DNA of 64,000 bases from Actinoplanes oblitus (GTDB lineage: Bacteria > Actinomycetota > Actinomycetes > Mycobacteriales > Micromonosporaceae): NCBI RefSeq assembly GCF_030252345.1, contig NZ_CP126980.1, positions 2,681,501 through 2,745,500 on the forward strand, read 5' to 3'. Made by a program: the position numbers and the translations under genes. A model generated the notes under the pieces. The model was not told where the DNA came from and searched no databases. It saw only the letters and a list, made by a program, of their open reading frames with translations. Below are positions 26,501-33,453 of this stretch, piece after piece. How positions within the stretch are numbered: the first letter of the stretch is position 1; the number at the start of each line of letters is the position of its first letter.

Positions 26501-26629
26501 CGCCGGCGTCGCGGCCAGCAGCACGCCACCGGTGATCTTCTCGATGGCGGCGACGACCTTGCTGTCCTGGCCGCCGAGCAGCCGGACCGCATCCGAGTAT
26601 CCGAGGGAGCGAGCCATGCCGTCCATCAT
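23594..26629 (-). CDS. NACHT-domain NTPase, NNH7-type N-terminus (copy B)
   Basis: A 1011-residue paralogue of the following gene with the same layout: helical N-terminal domain, Walker A GQPGSGKS (340-347), Walker B LLDGFDELL, TSR sensor, helical C-terminus. Residues 1-100 and roughly 215-480 are almost identical to copy A, also at DNA level (for example around 22750-22900 against 25815-25965), whereas about 101-210 and most of the region beyond 700 are strongly diverged. That mosaic points to duplication with later gene conversion, or to selection for a conserved motor with different sensors. The ATG at 26629 has GGGGA eight bases upstream. It is the first gene of the pair. No adjacent nuclease, protease or methylase gene completes a known multi-gene defence system. 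Confidence 0.88.
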   Translation of the reverse strand: MMDGMARSLGYSDAVRLLGGQDSKVVAAIEKITGGVLLAATPAVPALLGLFDAKAELVRLGHDLVRGFAERRSGLSRFSRTQRLQAAHTVIVVTAFFEAMADAGLPFRFDELEMTGQEQESLAGRAELLTFPGRLDAAALLDRSPVRAPEAVAADLRNYYQGLAQVFLAFCTGLHVWDRLSAGERDRVAGATAAVPDRAVARYEETLRRLIVDFPEVACWANQREHRATRAALAGLEETLLAISTGRAPDQRRAGLARAYRAELGKRIVESGDVPDGIRVPELGEGYVPPRFRAGDVHAAARVSEESWWAGSPVRDDLQEFLIGHLTSPRAVRAPLLVLGQPGSGKSVLTRILAARLPAADFLPIRVILRDTPVLDEVQDQIEYAIRQATGERVEWPALARSAGDAMPVVLLDGFDELLQAVGVSQTDYLMKVARFQRREIDQGRPVAVIVTSRTAVADRARAPEETVALRLEPFDDERVTAWLDIWNRTNAANFAAAGLQPLRPETVLQHRGLTGQPLLLLMLALYDADRNALQRAGADLRAHELYEQLLRSFALREIGKHREGLPDRELRAAVENELRRLSVVAFAMFNRSVQWVTEADLDRDLAALQICGPVSTATAAGLRAPLPEAELTLGRFFFIHRARALPDETAFQTYEFLHATFGEYLVARLTWQVLNDLGARDAASSMSFGAGPAEDDLLRALLSFQPLSARGPILDFLGQMADAADPDRRRSLRDLLVRLYRAVNHTPPGLRYTDYRPQAPSEPARYAVYAANLLLLALCCDHVLSGSELYPQPPDPVDAWHGQTLLWRALLSSDGWTGLVDRIRLSRVLVDGHRDLRLALHGHTDPTFEPEWTFNLFPDARPDTFRLDDLNFDQIRRKAYFQCSILEDMVHHAVAPLDEVPVPLINSFVRGGDGTISAARVLVDLWANPSAETCRRTADLLAAGLPWSEEACRYLLSTLLTGLRAIPPEAAGEIVRQLAESEPLTGDDRAQQMIAEWAGRGVKGIHRRLQ

Positions 26630-26685
26630 GGTCGGTCCCCGCCGCGCGGTTGACCCGCCCCGGCCGGGTGCGCCAAGATAGCGAA

Positions 26686-26701
26686 GTTACCTGCGGGTAA
26701 C
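26686..26701. promoter_or_regulatory. Palindromic operator upstream of enoyl-CoA hydratase
   Basis: GTTACC-TGCG-GGTAAC, a 16-bp dyad, lies 21 bp before the hydratase start and 57 bp from the divergent NACHT start. The TTACC/GGTAA half-sites resemble operators of TetR-type regulators of acyl-CoA metabolism in actinobacteria; no such regulator gene is present in the window, so the binder is unknown. Confidence 0.5.
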
Positions 26702-26722
26702 ATCAGCGACAAGGGAGGCCGC

Positions 26723-27394
26723 ATGCCCACGCTCGACCGTCAGGACGATGTCTTCATCCTCGACCTCGGGGACACCGAGAACCGGTTCCACCCCGACTGG
26801 CTCGCCGCCGTCGGCACCGCCCTCGACGAGGTGGAGAAGGCGGACAGCCCGAAGGCCCTGGTCACCACCGCGACCGGCAAGTTCTACTCGAACGGGCTGG
26901 ACCTCGACTGGCTGGGCGCCAACGGCGGCGAGTTCCAGGACTACGCGATCGCGGTGCACGCCCTGTTCGCCAGGGTCCTCGCCCTGCCGCTGCCCACCGT
27001 CGCGGCGCTGCAGGGGCACACCTTCGCGGCCGGTGCGATGCTCTCGCTGGCGCACGACTTCCGGGTGATGCGCTCCGACCGCGGCTTCTGGTGCCTGCCC
27101 GAGGTGGCCATCAGCATCCCGTTCACCAGGGCGATGTCCGCGCTGATCCAGAGCCGGCTGACGCCGAGGGCGGCGCACGAGTCGATGACCACCGGCCGCC
27201 GGTACGGCGGCGAGGAGGCGCTCGCCGCCGGGATCGTCGACCACGCGGTCGCCGAGGACGCGGTGCTGCCCACCGCTGTCAAGATCGCCTCGACGCTGGC
27301 GGCCAACGCCGGCGACACGCTCGGCACGATCAAGGCCCGGATGTACGCGCCGGCCCTCACCCTGCTGCGCGACGGCGAGAACCCGCTGGGCTGA
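26723..27394 (+). CDS. Enoyl-CoA hydratase/isomerase family protein
   Basis: A 223-residue crotonase-fold protein, slightly short for the family (about 250-270). The oxyanion-hole regions are visible: YSNGLDLDWL (about 53-62) and QGHTFAAGAMLSLAHDFRVM (about 95-114). The usual hydratase Glu pair is not clear, so the reaction may be isomerase- or hydrolase-like. An AGGGAGG site precedes the ATG. The palindrome GTTACCTGCGGGTAAC just upstream suggests ligand-responsive control. It converges with a flavin monooxygenase gene with only a 3-bp gap. It is not part of an obvious beta-oxidation operon. Confidence 0.82.
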   Translation: MPTLDRQDDVFILDLGDTENRFHPDWLAAVGTALDEVEKADSPKALVTTATGKFYSNGLDLDWLGANGGEFQDYAIAVHALFARVLALPLPTVAALQGHTFAAGAMLSLAHDFRVMRSDRGFWCLPEVAISIPFTRAMSALIQSRLTPRAAHESMTTGRRYGGEEALAAGIVDHAVAEDAVLPTAVKIASTLAANAGDTLGTIKARMYAPALTLLRDGENPLG

Positions 27395-27397
27395 GCG

Positions 27398-28522
27398 TCA
27401 GGCGGGTTGCGCGACCAGTGCCGACACCTCGGCGTGCAGGCCCGGTACGTCGCCGCGCACGCCGCCCAGGAGCCACTGGCACATCCGCACCGAGGCGTCG
27501 ACCACCGTCCGCACCCGTTCCAGCCGGCGGGCGGTGAACTCCTTCCACAGCGTGTCGTCGACCGTCGGCGCGGCGAGCAGCAGCTCGCCGAGCACGCCGG
27601 CGTCCTCCAGCGACATCGCCGCGCCCTGCGCCAGGGTCGGGGGAGCGGCGTGCGCCGCGTCGCCGATCACCACCACCCGGCCCCGGTGCCACGGCCCGTC
27701 CAGCAGGTGTGTCCGGAACGTGGTGAAGTTGATCAGGGCCGGGTCGGTGAACTCGATCTCGTCCCACGGGCCGTGCAACCGGGCGGCGAGGGAGCGCACC
27801 ACCGCCAGCGACTCCGCCGGGGTCAGCGGGCCGCGGCGCTGGGGTGCCTCGGCCAGGTAGGCGTACATCGAGTCGGGGCCGGTGGGGCAGTAGCCGGCGA
27901 TGTGCACCGGGCCGCCGAGGATCAGCTCGGTCCGGTCCACCGACGGCGGCCGGGTGGTGACCACCCGCCAGATGTCGATCCCGAGGTCCCGGGTGACCAG
28001 GTCGATGCCGATCTCCCGGCGCACCGCCGAGCGCACCCCGTCGGCGCCGATCACCAGGTCGTAGCGCTCGGTGCGGTGATCGGTGCGGGTCACGTCGACG
28101 CCGTCGCCGGCCGGCCGGATCGCCGTGAAGCTGGTGCCGAACCGGACCCGGGCACCGGCCTGCGCCGCCCGCGCCAGCAGCAGCCGGGCGAGGACGGGAC
28201 GATACGTGCCGAAGGCGGCGGGCAGGTCGGGCCCACCCGTACGGAAATCGGTCACCTCGGCCAGCAGCGTGCCGTGCGCGTCGGGGGCCCTGATCCCGAG
28301 CGAGTCGAAACCGTGACCGCGCGCCCGCAACCGGTCCCAGACGCCCAGCTCGCGCAGCACGCGCAGGGCGTTGCCCTGCAGCGTGATGCCGGATCCGGCG
28401 GCCCCGGCGTCGGGCAGCGCGTCGATCAGGTCGACGGCGACACCGCCGGTGGCGAGCCGGATGGCCGCCGCCGTCCCGGCGATGCCGGCGCCGACGACGA
28501 GAACCTTGCGGACTGCGGGCAC
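27398..28522 (-). CDS. FAD-dependent monooxygenase
   Basis: A 374-residue class A flavin monooxygenase of the PHBH-fold type. It shows the dinucleotide-binding motif VVGAGIAGTAAAIRLA (about residues 9-24), the DG motif GADGVRSAVR, and the second FAD motif VVVIGDAAHAAPP followed by GAAMSLEDAGVL. It would hydroxylate or epoxidise an aromatic or polyketide-like substrate with NAD(P)H and oxygen. The start is GTG at 28522 with GGGAG upstream. It is divergent from the phosphoketolase gene, and the shared 211-bp region carries two DevR-like boxes nearer the phosphoketolase. The substrate is unknown. Confidence 0.88.
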   Translation of the reverse strand: MPAVRKVLVVGAGIAGTAAAIRLATGGVAVDLIDALPDAGAAGSGITLQGNALRVLRELGVWDRLRARGHGFDSLGIRAPDAHGTLLAEVTDFRTGGPDLPAAFGTYRPVLARLLLARAAQAGARVRFGTSFTAIRPAGDGVDVTRTDHRTERYDLVIGADGVRSAVRREIGIDLVTRDLGIDIWRVVTTRPPSVDRTELILGGPVHIAGYCPTGPDSMYAYLAEAPQRRGPLTPAESLAVVRSLAARLHGPWDEIEFTDPALINFTTFRTHLLDGPWHRGRVVVIGDAAHAAPPTLAQGAAMSLEDAGVLGELLLAAPTVDDTLWKEFTARRLERVRTVVDASVRMCQWLLGGVRGDVPGLHAEVSALVAQPA

Positions 28523-28622
28523 CGGTGCTCCCTGGGCTTGGTCACTGAACCGCTCTCACTCTCCACCGGGTCCACCGTGGACGGAAGGGAGACCTGGCTC
28601 ACTTCGGCGCTCCGCATGTCAA

Positions 28623-28669
28623 GGGACCTGTGTCCCGGTAACGTCCCGGACGGACGGGACGGAGGTCCC
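28623..28669 (+). promoter_or_regulatory. Two DevR(DosR)-like boxes before the phosphoketolase
   Basis: GGGACCTGTGTCCC at 28623-28636 and GGGACGGAGGTCCC at 28656-28669 each match 11 of 14 positions of the mycobacterial DosR core GGGACTWWAGTCCC. They are 33 bp apart, about three helical turns. A further dyad GTCCCG-N6-CGGGAC lies at 28643-28660, overlapping the second box. The promoter itself was not located. A DevR/DevS pair is encoded 10 kb away. Confidence 0.55.
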
Positions 28670-28733
28670 TGGCGGACCGGGTCCCGGCGGAGGAACAGTA
28701 AGGATCGACGAAGCCTTCCGGGAAGGAAAGATC

Positions 28734-31124
28734 GTGACCGCTGTGCTCGACCAGCTCGCCCAACCCGACGACGCCGAGGTGGCCGGTCTCGACGCCTGGT
28801 GGCGCGCGAGCAACTACCTCACCGTCGGCCAGATCTACCTGCAGGGCAACCCGCTGCTGCGGGAGCCGCTGACCGCCGAGCACATCAAGCCGCGGCTGCT
28901 CGGTCACTGGGGCACCAGTCCCGGCCTGTCGTTCGTCTACGCGCACGTCTCCCGGCTCATCAGGCTCACCGGCCAGCAGGCCATCTACCTGGCCGGTCCC
29001 GGTCACGGCGGTCCCGCCCTGGTCGCCGCGGGCTATCTGGAGGGCACCTACTCGGAGATCTATCCGAAGGTGAGCCAGGACGAGCCCGGCATGCTGCGGC
29101 TGTTCCGCCAGTTCTCCAGCCCGGGCGGCATCCCCAGCCACGTGTCGGTGACCACCCCCGGCTCCATCCACGAGGGCGGCGAGCTGGGTTACGTGCTGGT
29201 CCACGCGTTCGGCTCGGTGATGGACAACCCCGACCTGCTGACCATCGCGGTGGTCGGCGACGGAGAGGCGGAGACCGGCCCGCTGGAGGGCTCGTGGAAG
29301 GGCATCTCCTTCATCAACCCGGAGCACGACGGCGCGGTCCTGCCGATCCTGCACCTCAACGGCGCCAAGATCGCCGGCCCGACCGTGCTGGCCCGTAAGG
29401 ATCCGGCCGAGGTCCGCCGGCTCCTGGAGGGCCACGGCTACGAGATCATCGAGGTGGGCGGCGACGAGCTGCCCGGCATGCACCACCGGTTCGCCGAGGC
29501 GCTCGCGTCCGCCTGGGGCAAGATCCGGGCGATCCAGACCGCGGCGCGCGAGGGCGGCTGGGACGGTCGCCGGCCGCGCTGGCCATTGATCATTTTGCGT
29601 ACGCCCAAGGGCTGGACCGGTCCGCAGACGGTCGACGGCGTGACGGTCGGCGGGACGTGGCGGGCGCACCAGGTGCCGCTCTCCGGCGTCCGGGACAACG
29701 CGGACCACCTGCGGATGCTGGAGGAGTGGCTGCGGTCGTACCGGCCGGAGGAGCTCTTCGACGCCACCGGCGCACCGACCGCCCTGGTCCGTGACCTGGC
29801 CCCGGCCGGCGACCTGCGGATGAGCGCCAGCCCGCACGCCAACGGCGGCCGGCTCACCCGCGACCTCGACCTGCCCGACTTCCGGGACTACGCGGTCGAG
29901 GTGAAGCGCCCGGCGAGCGGCCGGGCCGAGTCCACCCGCCGGCTCGGCGAGCTGATGCGCGACATCTACACCCGCAACCCGGACCGGTTCCGGCTGTTCT
30001 GCCCGGACGAGACGAACTCGAACCGGCTGGGCGCGGTCTTCGAGGTCTCCGACCGGGCGTTCATGGAGACGGTCGGGCCGGACGACGTGAAACTCAGCCG
30101 CGCCGGCCGGGTGATGGAGGTGCTCTCCGAGCACAACTGTCACGGCTGGCTGGAGGGGTACACGCTGACCGGGCGGCACGGCATGTTCGCCACCTACGAG
30201 GCGTTCGCCATGGTCAGCGCGTCGCAGACGATCCAGCACGGCAAGTGGCTGCAGGAGGCGTCGCACCTGCCCTGGCGGGCCAAGGTGCCGAGCCTGAACA
30301 TCCTGCTCACCTCGACCGCCTGGCGCAACGACCACAACGGGTTCTCCCACCAGGGCCCGGGCCTGATCCAGAACGTGCTGACCCAGCGTGGCGACGTGGC
30401 CCGGGTCTACCTGCCACCGGACGCGAACACCCTGCTCTCGGTCGCCGACCACTGCTTCCGGTCGCGGTCGTACATCAATCTGATCGTCATCGACAAGCAG
30501 CCGCAGCTGCAGTTCCTGGACATGGACCAGGCGATCGAGCACTGCGCCCGGGGCGCCGGCGTCTGGGAGTGGGCCGGCACCGACGACGGCACCGGTGACC
30601 CGGACATCGTCCTGGCCTGCGCCGGCGACGTGGTCACCATGGAGACGGTGGCGGCCGCCCGGATCCTGATGGAGAGACTGCCGGCGATGCGGACCCGGGT
30701 GGTCAACGTGGTCGACCTGATGACCCTGCCGCGGCCCAAGGACCACCCGCACGGGATGAGCGAGACGCTGTTCCGCGAGCTGTTCACCGACAACGTGGAC
30801 GTGGTGTTCGCCTTCCACGGCTACCCGGGTGCCATCCACCAGCTGGTGCACGGCCGTCCGGACGCCGACCGGTTCCGGGTGCGCGGCTTCATCGAGCAGG
30901 GGACCACCACGACGCCGTTCGACATGACCGTACGGAACCGCGCGTCGCGCTACCACCTGGTGATGGACGCGATCAACAACGCGAGGCGGCTGCCGAGCGG
31001 CGCGACCGAGCTCAAGGCGTGGTGCGAGGCCCAGCTCGTCAAGCACGAGAGCTACGTGGTGGAGCACCTGGAGGACATGCCCGAGGTGCGGGATTGGTCA
31101 CTCGGGGACTGGGCGCAGAGTTGA
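28734..31124 (+). CDS. xfp: Xylulose-5-phosphate/fructose-6-phosphate phosphoketolase
   Basis: A 796-residue thiamine-diphosphate enzyme of normal length for the family, starting at the GTG at 28734 after a GGAAGGAAAG site. The N-terminal domain carries PGHGGPA and the thiamine-diphosphate motif VGDGEAETGPLEGSWKG; the middle and C-terminal transketolase-like domains follow, ending EVRDWSLGDWAQS. It splits xylulose-5-P (and usually fructose-6-P) with phosphate to acetyl phosphate plus an aldose phosphate. Acetyl phosphate can yield ATP without respiration, which fits the two DevR-like hypoxia boxes upstream. No acetate kinase gene is adjacent. The gene ends just before a hairpin-rich region. 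Confidence 0.95.
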   Translation: MTAVLDQLAQPDDAEVAGLDAWWRASNYLTVGQIYLQGNPLLREPLTAEHIKPRLLGHWGTSPGLSFVYAHVSRLIRLTGQQAIYLAGPGHGGPALVAAGYLEGTYSEIYPKVSQDEPGMLRLFRQFSSPGGIPSHVSVTTPGSIHEGGELGYVLVHAFGSVMDNPDLLTIAVVGDGEAETGPLEGSWKGISFINPEHDGAVLPILHLNGAKIAGPTVLARKDPAEVRRLLEGHGYEIIEVGGDELPGMHHRFAEALASAWGKIRAIQTAAREGGWDGRRPRWPLIILRTPKGWTGPQTVDGVTVGGTWRAHQVPLSGVRDNADHLRMLEEWLRSYRPEELFDATGAPTALVRDLAPAGDLRMSASPHANGGRLTRDLDLPDFRDYAVEVKRPASGRAESTRRLGELMRDIYTRNPDRFRLFCPDETNSNRLGAVFEVSDRAFMETVGPDDVKLSRAGRVMEVLSEHNCHGWLEGYTLTGRHGMFATYEAFAMVSASQTIQHGKWLQEASHLPWRAKVPSLNILLTSTAWRNDHNGFSHQGPGLIQNVLTQRGDVARVYLPPDANTLLSVADHCFRSRSYINLIVIDKQPQLQFLDMDQAIEHCARGAGVWEWAGTDDGTGDPDIVLACAGDVVTMETVAAARILMERLPAMRTRVVNVVDLMTLPRPKDHPHGMSETLFRELFTDNVDVVFAFHGYPGAIHQLVHGRPDADRFRVRGFIEQGTTTTPFDMTVRNRASRYHLVMDAINNARRLPSGATELKAWCEAQLVKHESYVVEHLEDMPEVRDWSLGDWAQS

Positions 31125-31142
31125 TCTAGACAGGTTTGGGGG

Positions 31143-31216
31143 TCTCTCCGCCTAAGAAAGTGTGGGCGGAGAGATACTTCACCCTTTCTTTCGACGCCGG
31201 TTGAGGCGAAGGTGAA
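31143..31216 (+). other. Hairpin-rich region: xfp terminator and/or structured leader RNA
   Basis: Stem 1 pairs TCTCTCCGCC (31143-31152) with GGCGGAGAGA (31165-31174). Its 12-base loop contains AAGAAAG (31154-31160), complementary to CTTTCTT at 31184-31190, giving a possible H-type pseudoknot. A second element pairs TTCACC (31178-31183) with GGTGAA (31211-31216) around a small hairpin, CGCC (31195-31198) with GGCG (31205-31208). Stem 1 alone could be the phosphoketolase terminator. The crowding of elements within 75 bases, 40 bases before the next start codon, raises the chance of a regulatory leader. No known riboswitch family was matched. Confidence 0.5.
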
Positions 31217-31255
31217 GGGCATACGCCTACTCGACGATGAGGAAGGGGACCCCGG

Positions 31256-31705
31256 ATGGCCGGTACGCTCAGCCCTTGGCCGACGACCCGACAGGGTTCG
31301 ACGCAACACCCCGTGCCCACCCTGCAGTACCTCCTGCAGGCCCACGGTCACACGGTCACGGTGGACGGCGTCTTCGGCGCCCAGACCGGCGACGCGGTAC
31401 GCGCCTACCAGCGCGCGAAGGGTATCCCGGACAACGGTATCGTCTGCGCCGAGACGTGGCAGGCCCTGATCGTCGACGTACGCCCCGGCGCCCGGGGCAG
31501 CGCGGTGCGCGGGGTGCAGCACGAGTTCTGCCAGCGGCGCGGCTCCACCACCGACCCGGACGGGGTCTACGGCCCGGTCACCGAGTCGGCGGTGCGCGCC
31601 TTCCAGTCCGACGCCGGCCTCATCGTCGACGGCGTCGTCGGGCCGGAGACCTGGCGGGCCCTGATCGGCGGCAGTCGCGGCGGATCGCTGCAACAGGCCG
31701 CCTGA
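31256..31705 (+). CDS. Peptidoglycan-binding protein with two PG_binding_1 repeats
   Basis: A 149-residue protein made almost wholly of two peptidoglycan-binding repeats: the first around VPTLQYLLQAHGHTVTVDGV through DNGIVCAETWQALI (about residues 20-75), the second around VRGVQHEFCQRRG through VDGVVGPETWRALIG (about 80-140). The pattern VDGVFGxxTxxAVRxYQ is the family signature. No signal peptide and no catalytic domain are visible, so export is unexplained. The ATG at 31256 has AGGAAGGGGA upstream. The role could be cell-wall targeting or a non-catalytic adaptor. The upstream region holds unusual predicted RNA structure and the gene ends at a strong terminator. Confidence 0.8.
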   Translation: MAGTLSPWPTTRQGSTQHPVPTLQYLLQAHGHTVTVDGVFGAQTGDAVRAYQRAKGIPDNGIVCAETWQALIVDVRPGARGSAVRGVQHEFCQRRGSTTDPDGVYGPVTESAVRAFQSDAGLIVDGVVGPETWRALIGGSRGGSLQQAA

Positions 31706-31713
31706 ACCGACAA

Positions 31714-31750
31714 GGTGGAGGGCGTCGCGGCAGCCGCGACGTCCTCCACC
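31714..31750 (+). terminator. Terminator after peptidoglycan-binding gene
   Basis: A 17-bp stem (31714-31730 with 31734-31750) with one G-T pair and the 3-base loop CAG. It starts nine bases after the stop codon and ends 19 bases before the next small gene. Confidence 0.85.
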
Positions 31751-31769
31751 GTTTCCTGGGAGTGTTGAC

Positions 31770-31949
31770 ATGCTGGACGGCTGGGACCCCGCCGTGGTGC
31801 TGCTGATCAAGACGTTGGGCTGGCTGGCCCTGACCGGGGTGATCCTGGCCGTCGTCTACCGGGTGGTCCGGGCCGCGGTGCGGGACGGCATCACGGCGGC
31901 TATCGACGCCGATCGTCTGCGGTCACGCCGCGGCCACGAGAGCGGCTGA
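31770..31949 (+). CDS. Small single-span membrane protein (59 aa)
   Basis: A 59-residue reading frame from the ATG at 31770 with GGGAG seven bases upstream. Residues about 8-30 (VVLLIKTLGWLALTGVILAV and the next few) form one hydrophobic span, followed by a basic cytoplasmic tail ending RSRRGHESG. Third codon positions are mostly G or C, as in the neighbours. No family is recognised. Its 3' end overlaps the convergent ABC ATPase gene by 50 bp. It lies after a strong terminator, so it needs its own promoter. Real but uncharacterised is the best reading; the ribosome site and codon use are the support. Confidence 0.6.
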   Translation: MLDGWDPAVVLLIKTLGWLALTGVILAVVYRVVRAAVRDGITAAIDADRLRSRRGHESG

Positions 31950-32703
31950 CCGCCGACGGGTCGAAGCCGAACGGCAGCTCCAGCCGGTGACCGCGCATCA
32001 GTTCGCGGTCGGCCAGCAACGCGCCGGTCGCGCCGTCCGCCACGATCCGCCCGGCGTCCAGGATCACCGAGCGCGGGCACAGCTCCAGGGCATAGGGCAG
32101 GTCGTGGGTGACCATCAGCAGCGTCACCGGCAGCGCGTCCAGGATCTCGGCCAGCTCCCGGCGGCTCGCCGGGTCGAGGTTCGACGACGGCTCGTCGAGG
32201 ACCAGGATCTCCGGGCGCATCGCGAGCACCGTCGCCACCGCCACCCGCCGCCGCTGGCCGAACGACAGGTGATGCGGCACGTGGTCGCGGTGCTCGGCCA
32301 TGCCGACGGCCCGCAACGCCTCGTCCACCCGCGCGTCCAGCTCGGCGCCGCGCAGCCCCAGGTTGGCCGGGCCGAACGCGACGTCCTCGGCCACCGTCGG
32401 CATGAACAGCTGGTCGTCCGGGTCCTGGAAGACGATGCCGACCCGGCGGCGGATCTCGCCGATCGCGGCCCGGTCACCCGCCCGGACCGCCAGCCCGGCC
32501 ACCTCGACCGTCCCGCCACCGCCGTGCAGGATGCCGTTGAGGTGCAGCACCAGCGTGGTCTTGCCGGCGCCGTTCGGCCCGAGCAGGGCGACCCGTTCAC
32601 CGGGGGCGAGGGTCAGGTCGACGCCGCGGAGCGCGGCCCGGCCGTCCGGATAGGCGTAGTGCAGCCCGGCGACCTGCAGAGCGGGAGTCGTCACGTCGAT
32701 CAT
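31900..32703 (-). CDS. cbiO: Cobalt/nickel ECF transporter ATP-binding protein CbiO
   Basis: A 267-residue ABC ATPase. Walker A is GPNGAGKTT, the Q-loop VFQDPDDQLF (the QDPDDQLF form is typical of ECF-type CbiO/EcfA), the signature LSFGQRRR, Walker B ILVLDEPSSNLDP and the switch His in MVTHDLP. The start at 32703 is set by a 4-bp ATGA overlap with the stop of cbiQ; an earlier in-frame start would add 18 unconserved residues. It powers uptake of cobalt or nickel with CbiM, CbiN and CbiQ. It is the last gene of the operon, and its 3' end overlaps a small convergent gene. Confidence 0.92.
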   Translation of the reverse strand: MIDVTTPALQVAGLHYAYPDGRAALRGVDLTLAPGERVALLGPNGAGKTTLVLHLNGILHGGGGTVEVAGLAVRAGDRAAIGEIRRRVGIVFQDPDDQLFMPTVAEDVAFGPANLGLRGAELDARVDEALRAVGMAEHRDHVPHHLSFGQRRRVAVATVLAMRPEILVLDEPSSNLDPASRRELAEILDALPVTLLMVTHDLPYALELCPRSVILDAGRIVADGATGALLADRELMRGHRLELPFGFDPSAVSRSRGRGVTADDRRR

Positions 32704-33452
32704 GCTAGAACCGCGATCCCCAGCGAGATGAGCGGCAGCGTGGCGGCCGCCGCCCACTCACCGGCGGGTGCGCGCCGGTCGTTCGGCGAGGGCAGCCGGC
32801 CGGTGTAGCCACGGGACACCATGGCCAGGTAGACGCGCTCGCCCCGTTCGTACGATCGCAGGAACAGCGACCCGACGCCCACCGCGAACGCCTTCACCTG
32901 CCACAGGAACCGCGGGTCGTAGCCGCGGCTCAGCCGCGCGATCCGCATCCGCCGCGCGTCGTCGGCGAGCACGTCGAGGTAGCGCAGCATGAACGTGGCG
33001 ATCTGGGTGAACACCGCCGGCACCCGCAGCCGGTCCAGGCCGAGCAGCAGGTCGCGCATCGTGGTGGTGGCCGCCAGCAGCAGCGATGCCAGCACGCCGA
33101 GCGTCCCCTTGGCGAAGATGTTCCAGGCGCCGTGCAGGCCGTCGACCGACAGCGACATGCCCAGCCACTGCACCCGCTCCCCGTGCCCGACGATCGGCAG
33201 GGCGATCGCGAGCAGCACGAACGGCAGCTCGATGGTGGCCCGCTTGAGCAGCCAGAGCGCCGGCACCCGCGCGACGACCGCCAGCGCCGCGACCAGAACG
33301 AAATAGCCGGCGAAAGCCGGGTACGACGTCGGCGGGGTCAGCACCACCACGATCGTGAACAGCAGCACCGCCATGATCTTGACCTCGGGGGCCAGCCGGT
33401 GCACCCGGCCGCCCCGGTCCAGGTAGAGCGGGTGGGCGTGCCCGGCACCCAC
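32700..33452 (-). CDS. cbiQ: Cobalt/nickel ECF transporter T component CbiQ
   Basis: A 250-residue membrane protein with several hydrophobic segments (IMAVLLFTIVVVLTPPTSYP near the N-terminus). The cytoplasmic coupling motifs show as MRIARLSRGYDPRFL (an ARG-type motif, near residue 165) and YLAMVSRGYTGRLP, the two short Arg-Gly motifs that contact the ATPases. The start is GTG at 33452, one base after the stop of the preceding gene. It links CbiO energy to the substrate-capture protein CbiM. Length and motif spacing are normal. Confidence 0.9.
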   Translation of the reverse strand: MGAGHAHPLYLDRGGRVHRLAPEVKIMAVLLFTIVVVLTPPTSYPAFAGYFVLVAALAVVARVPALWLLKRATIELPFVLLAIALPIVGHGERVQWLGMSLSVDGLHGAWNIFAKGTLGVLASLLLAATTTMRDLLLGLDRLRVPAVFTQIATFMLRYLDVLADDARRMRIARLSRGYDPRFLWQVKAFAVGVGSLFLRSYERGERVYLAMVSRGYTGRLPSPNDRRAPAGEWAAAATLPLISLGIAVLA

Positions 33453-33453
33453 C

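Noticed and set aside
20485..26629. Defence island with further partners such as restriction or nuclease genes
   Set aside because: Neighbours are metabolic genes (alpha-xylosidase operon, enoyl-CoA hydratase); only the two NACHT genes themselves support a defence role.
31143..31216. Known c-di-AMP (ydaO) or c-di-GMP riboswitch
   Set aside because: The element is too short and lacks the conserved cores of those families as I know them.
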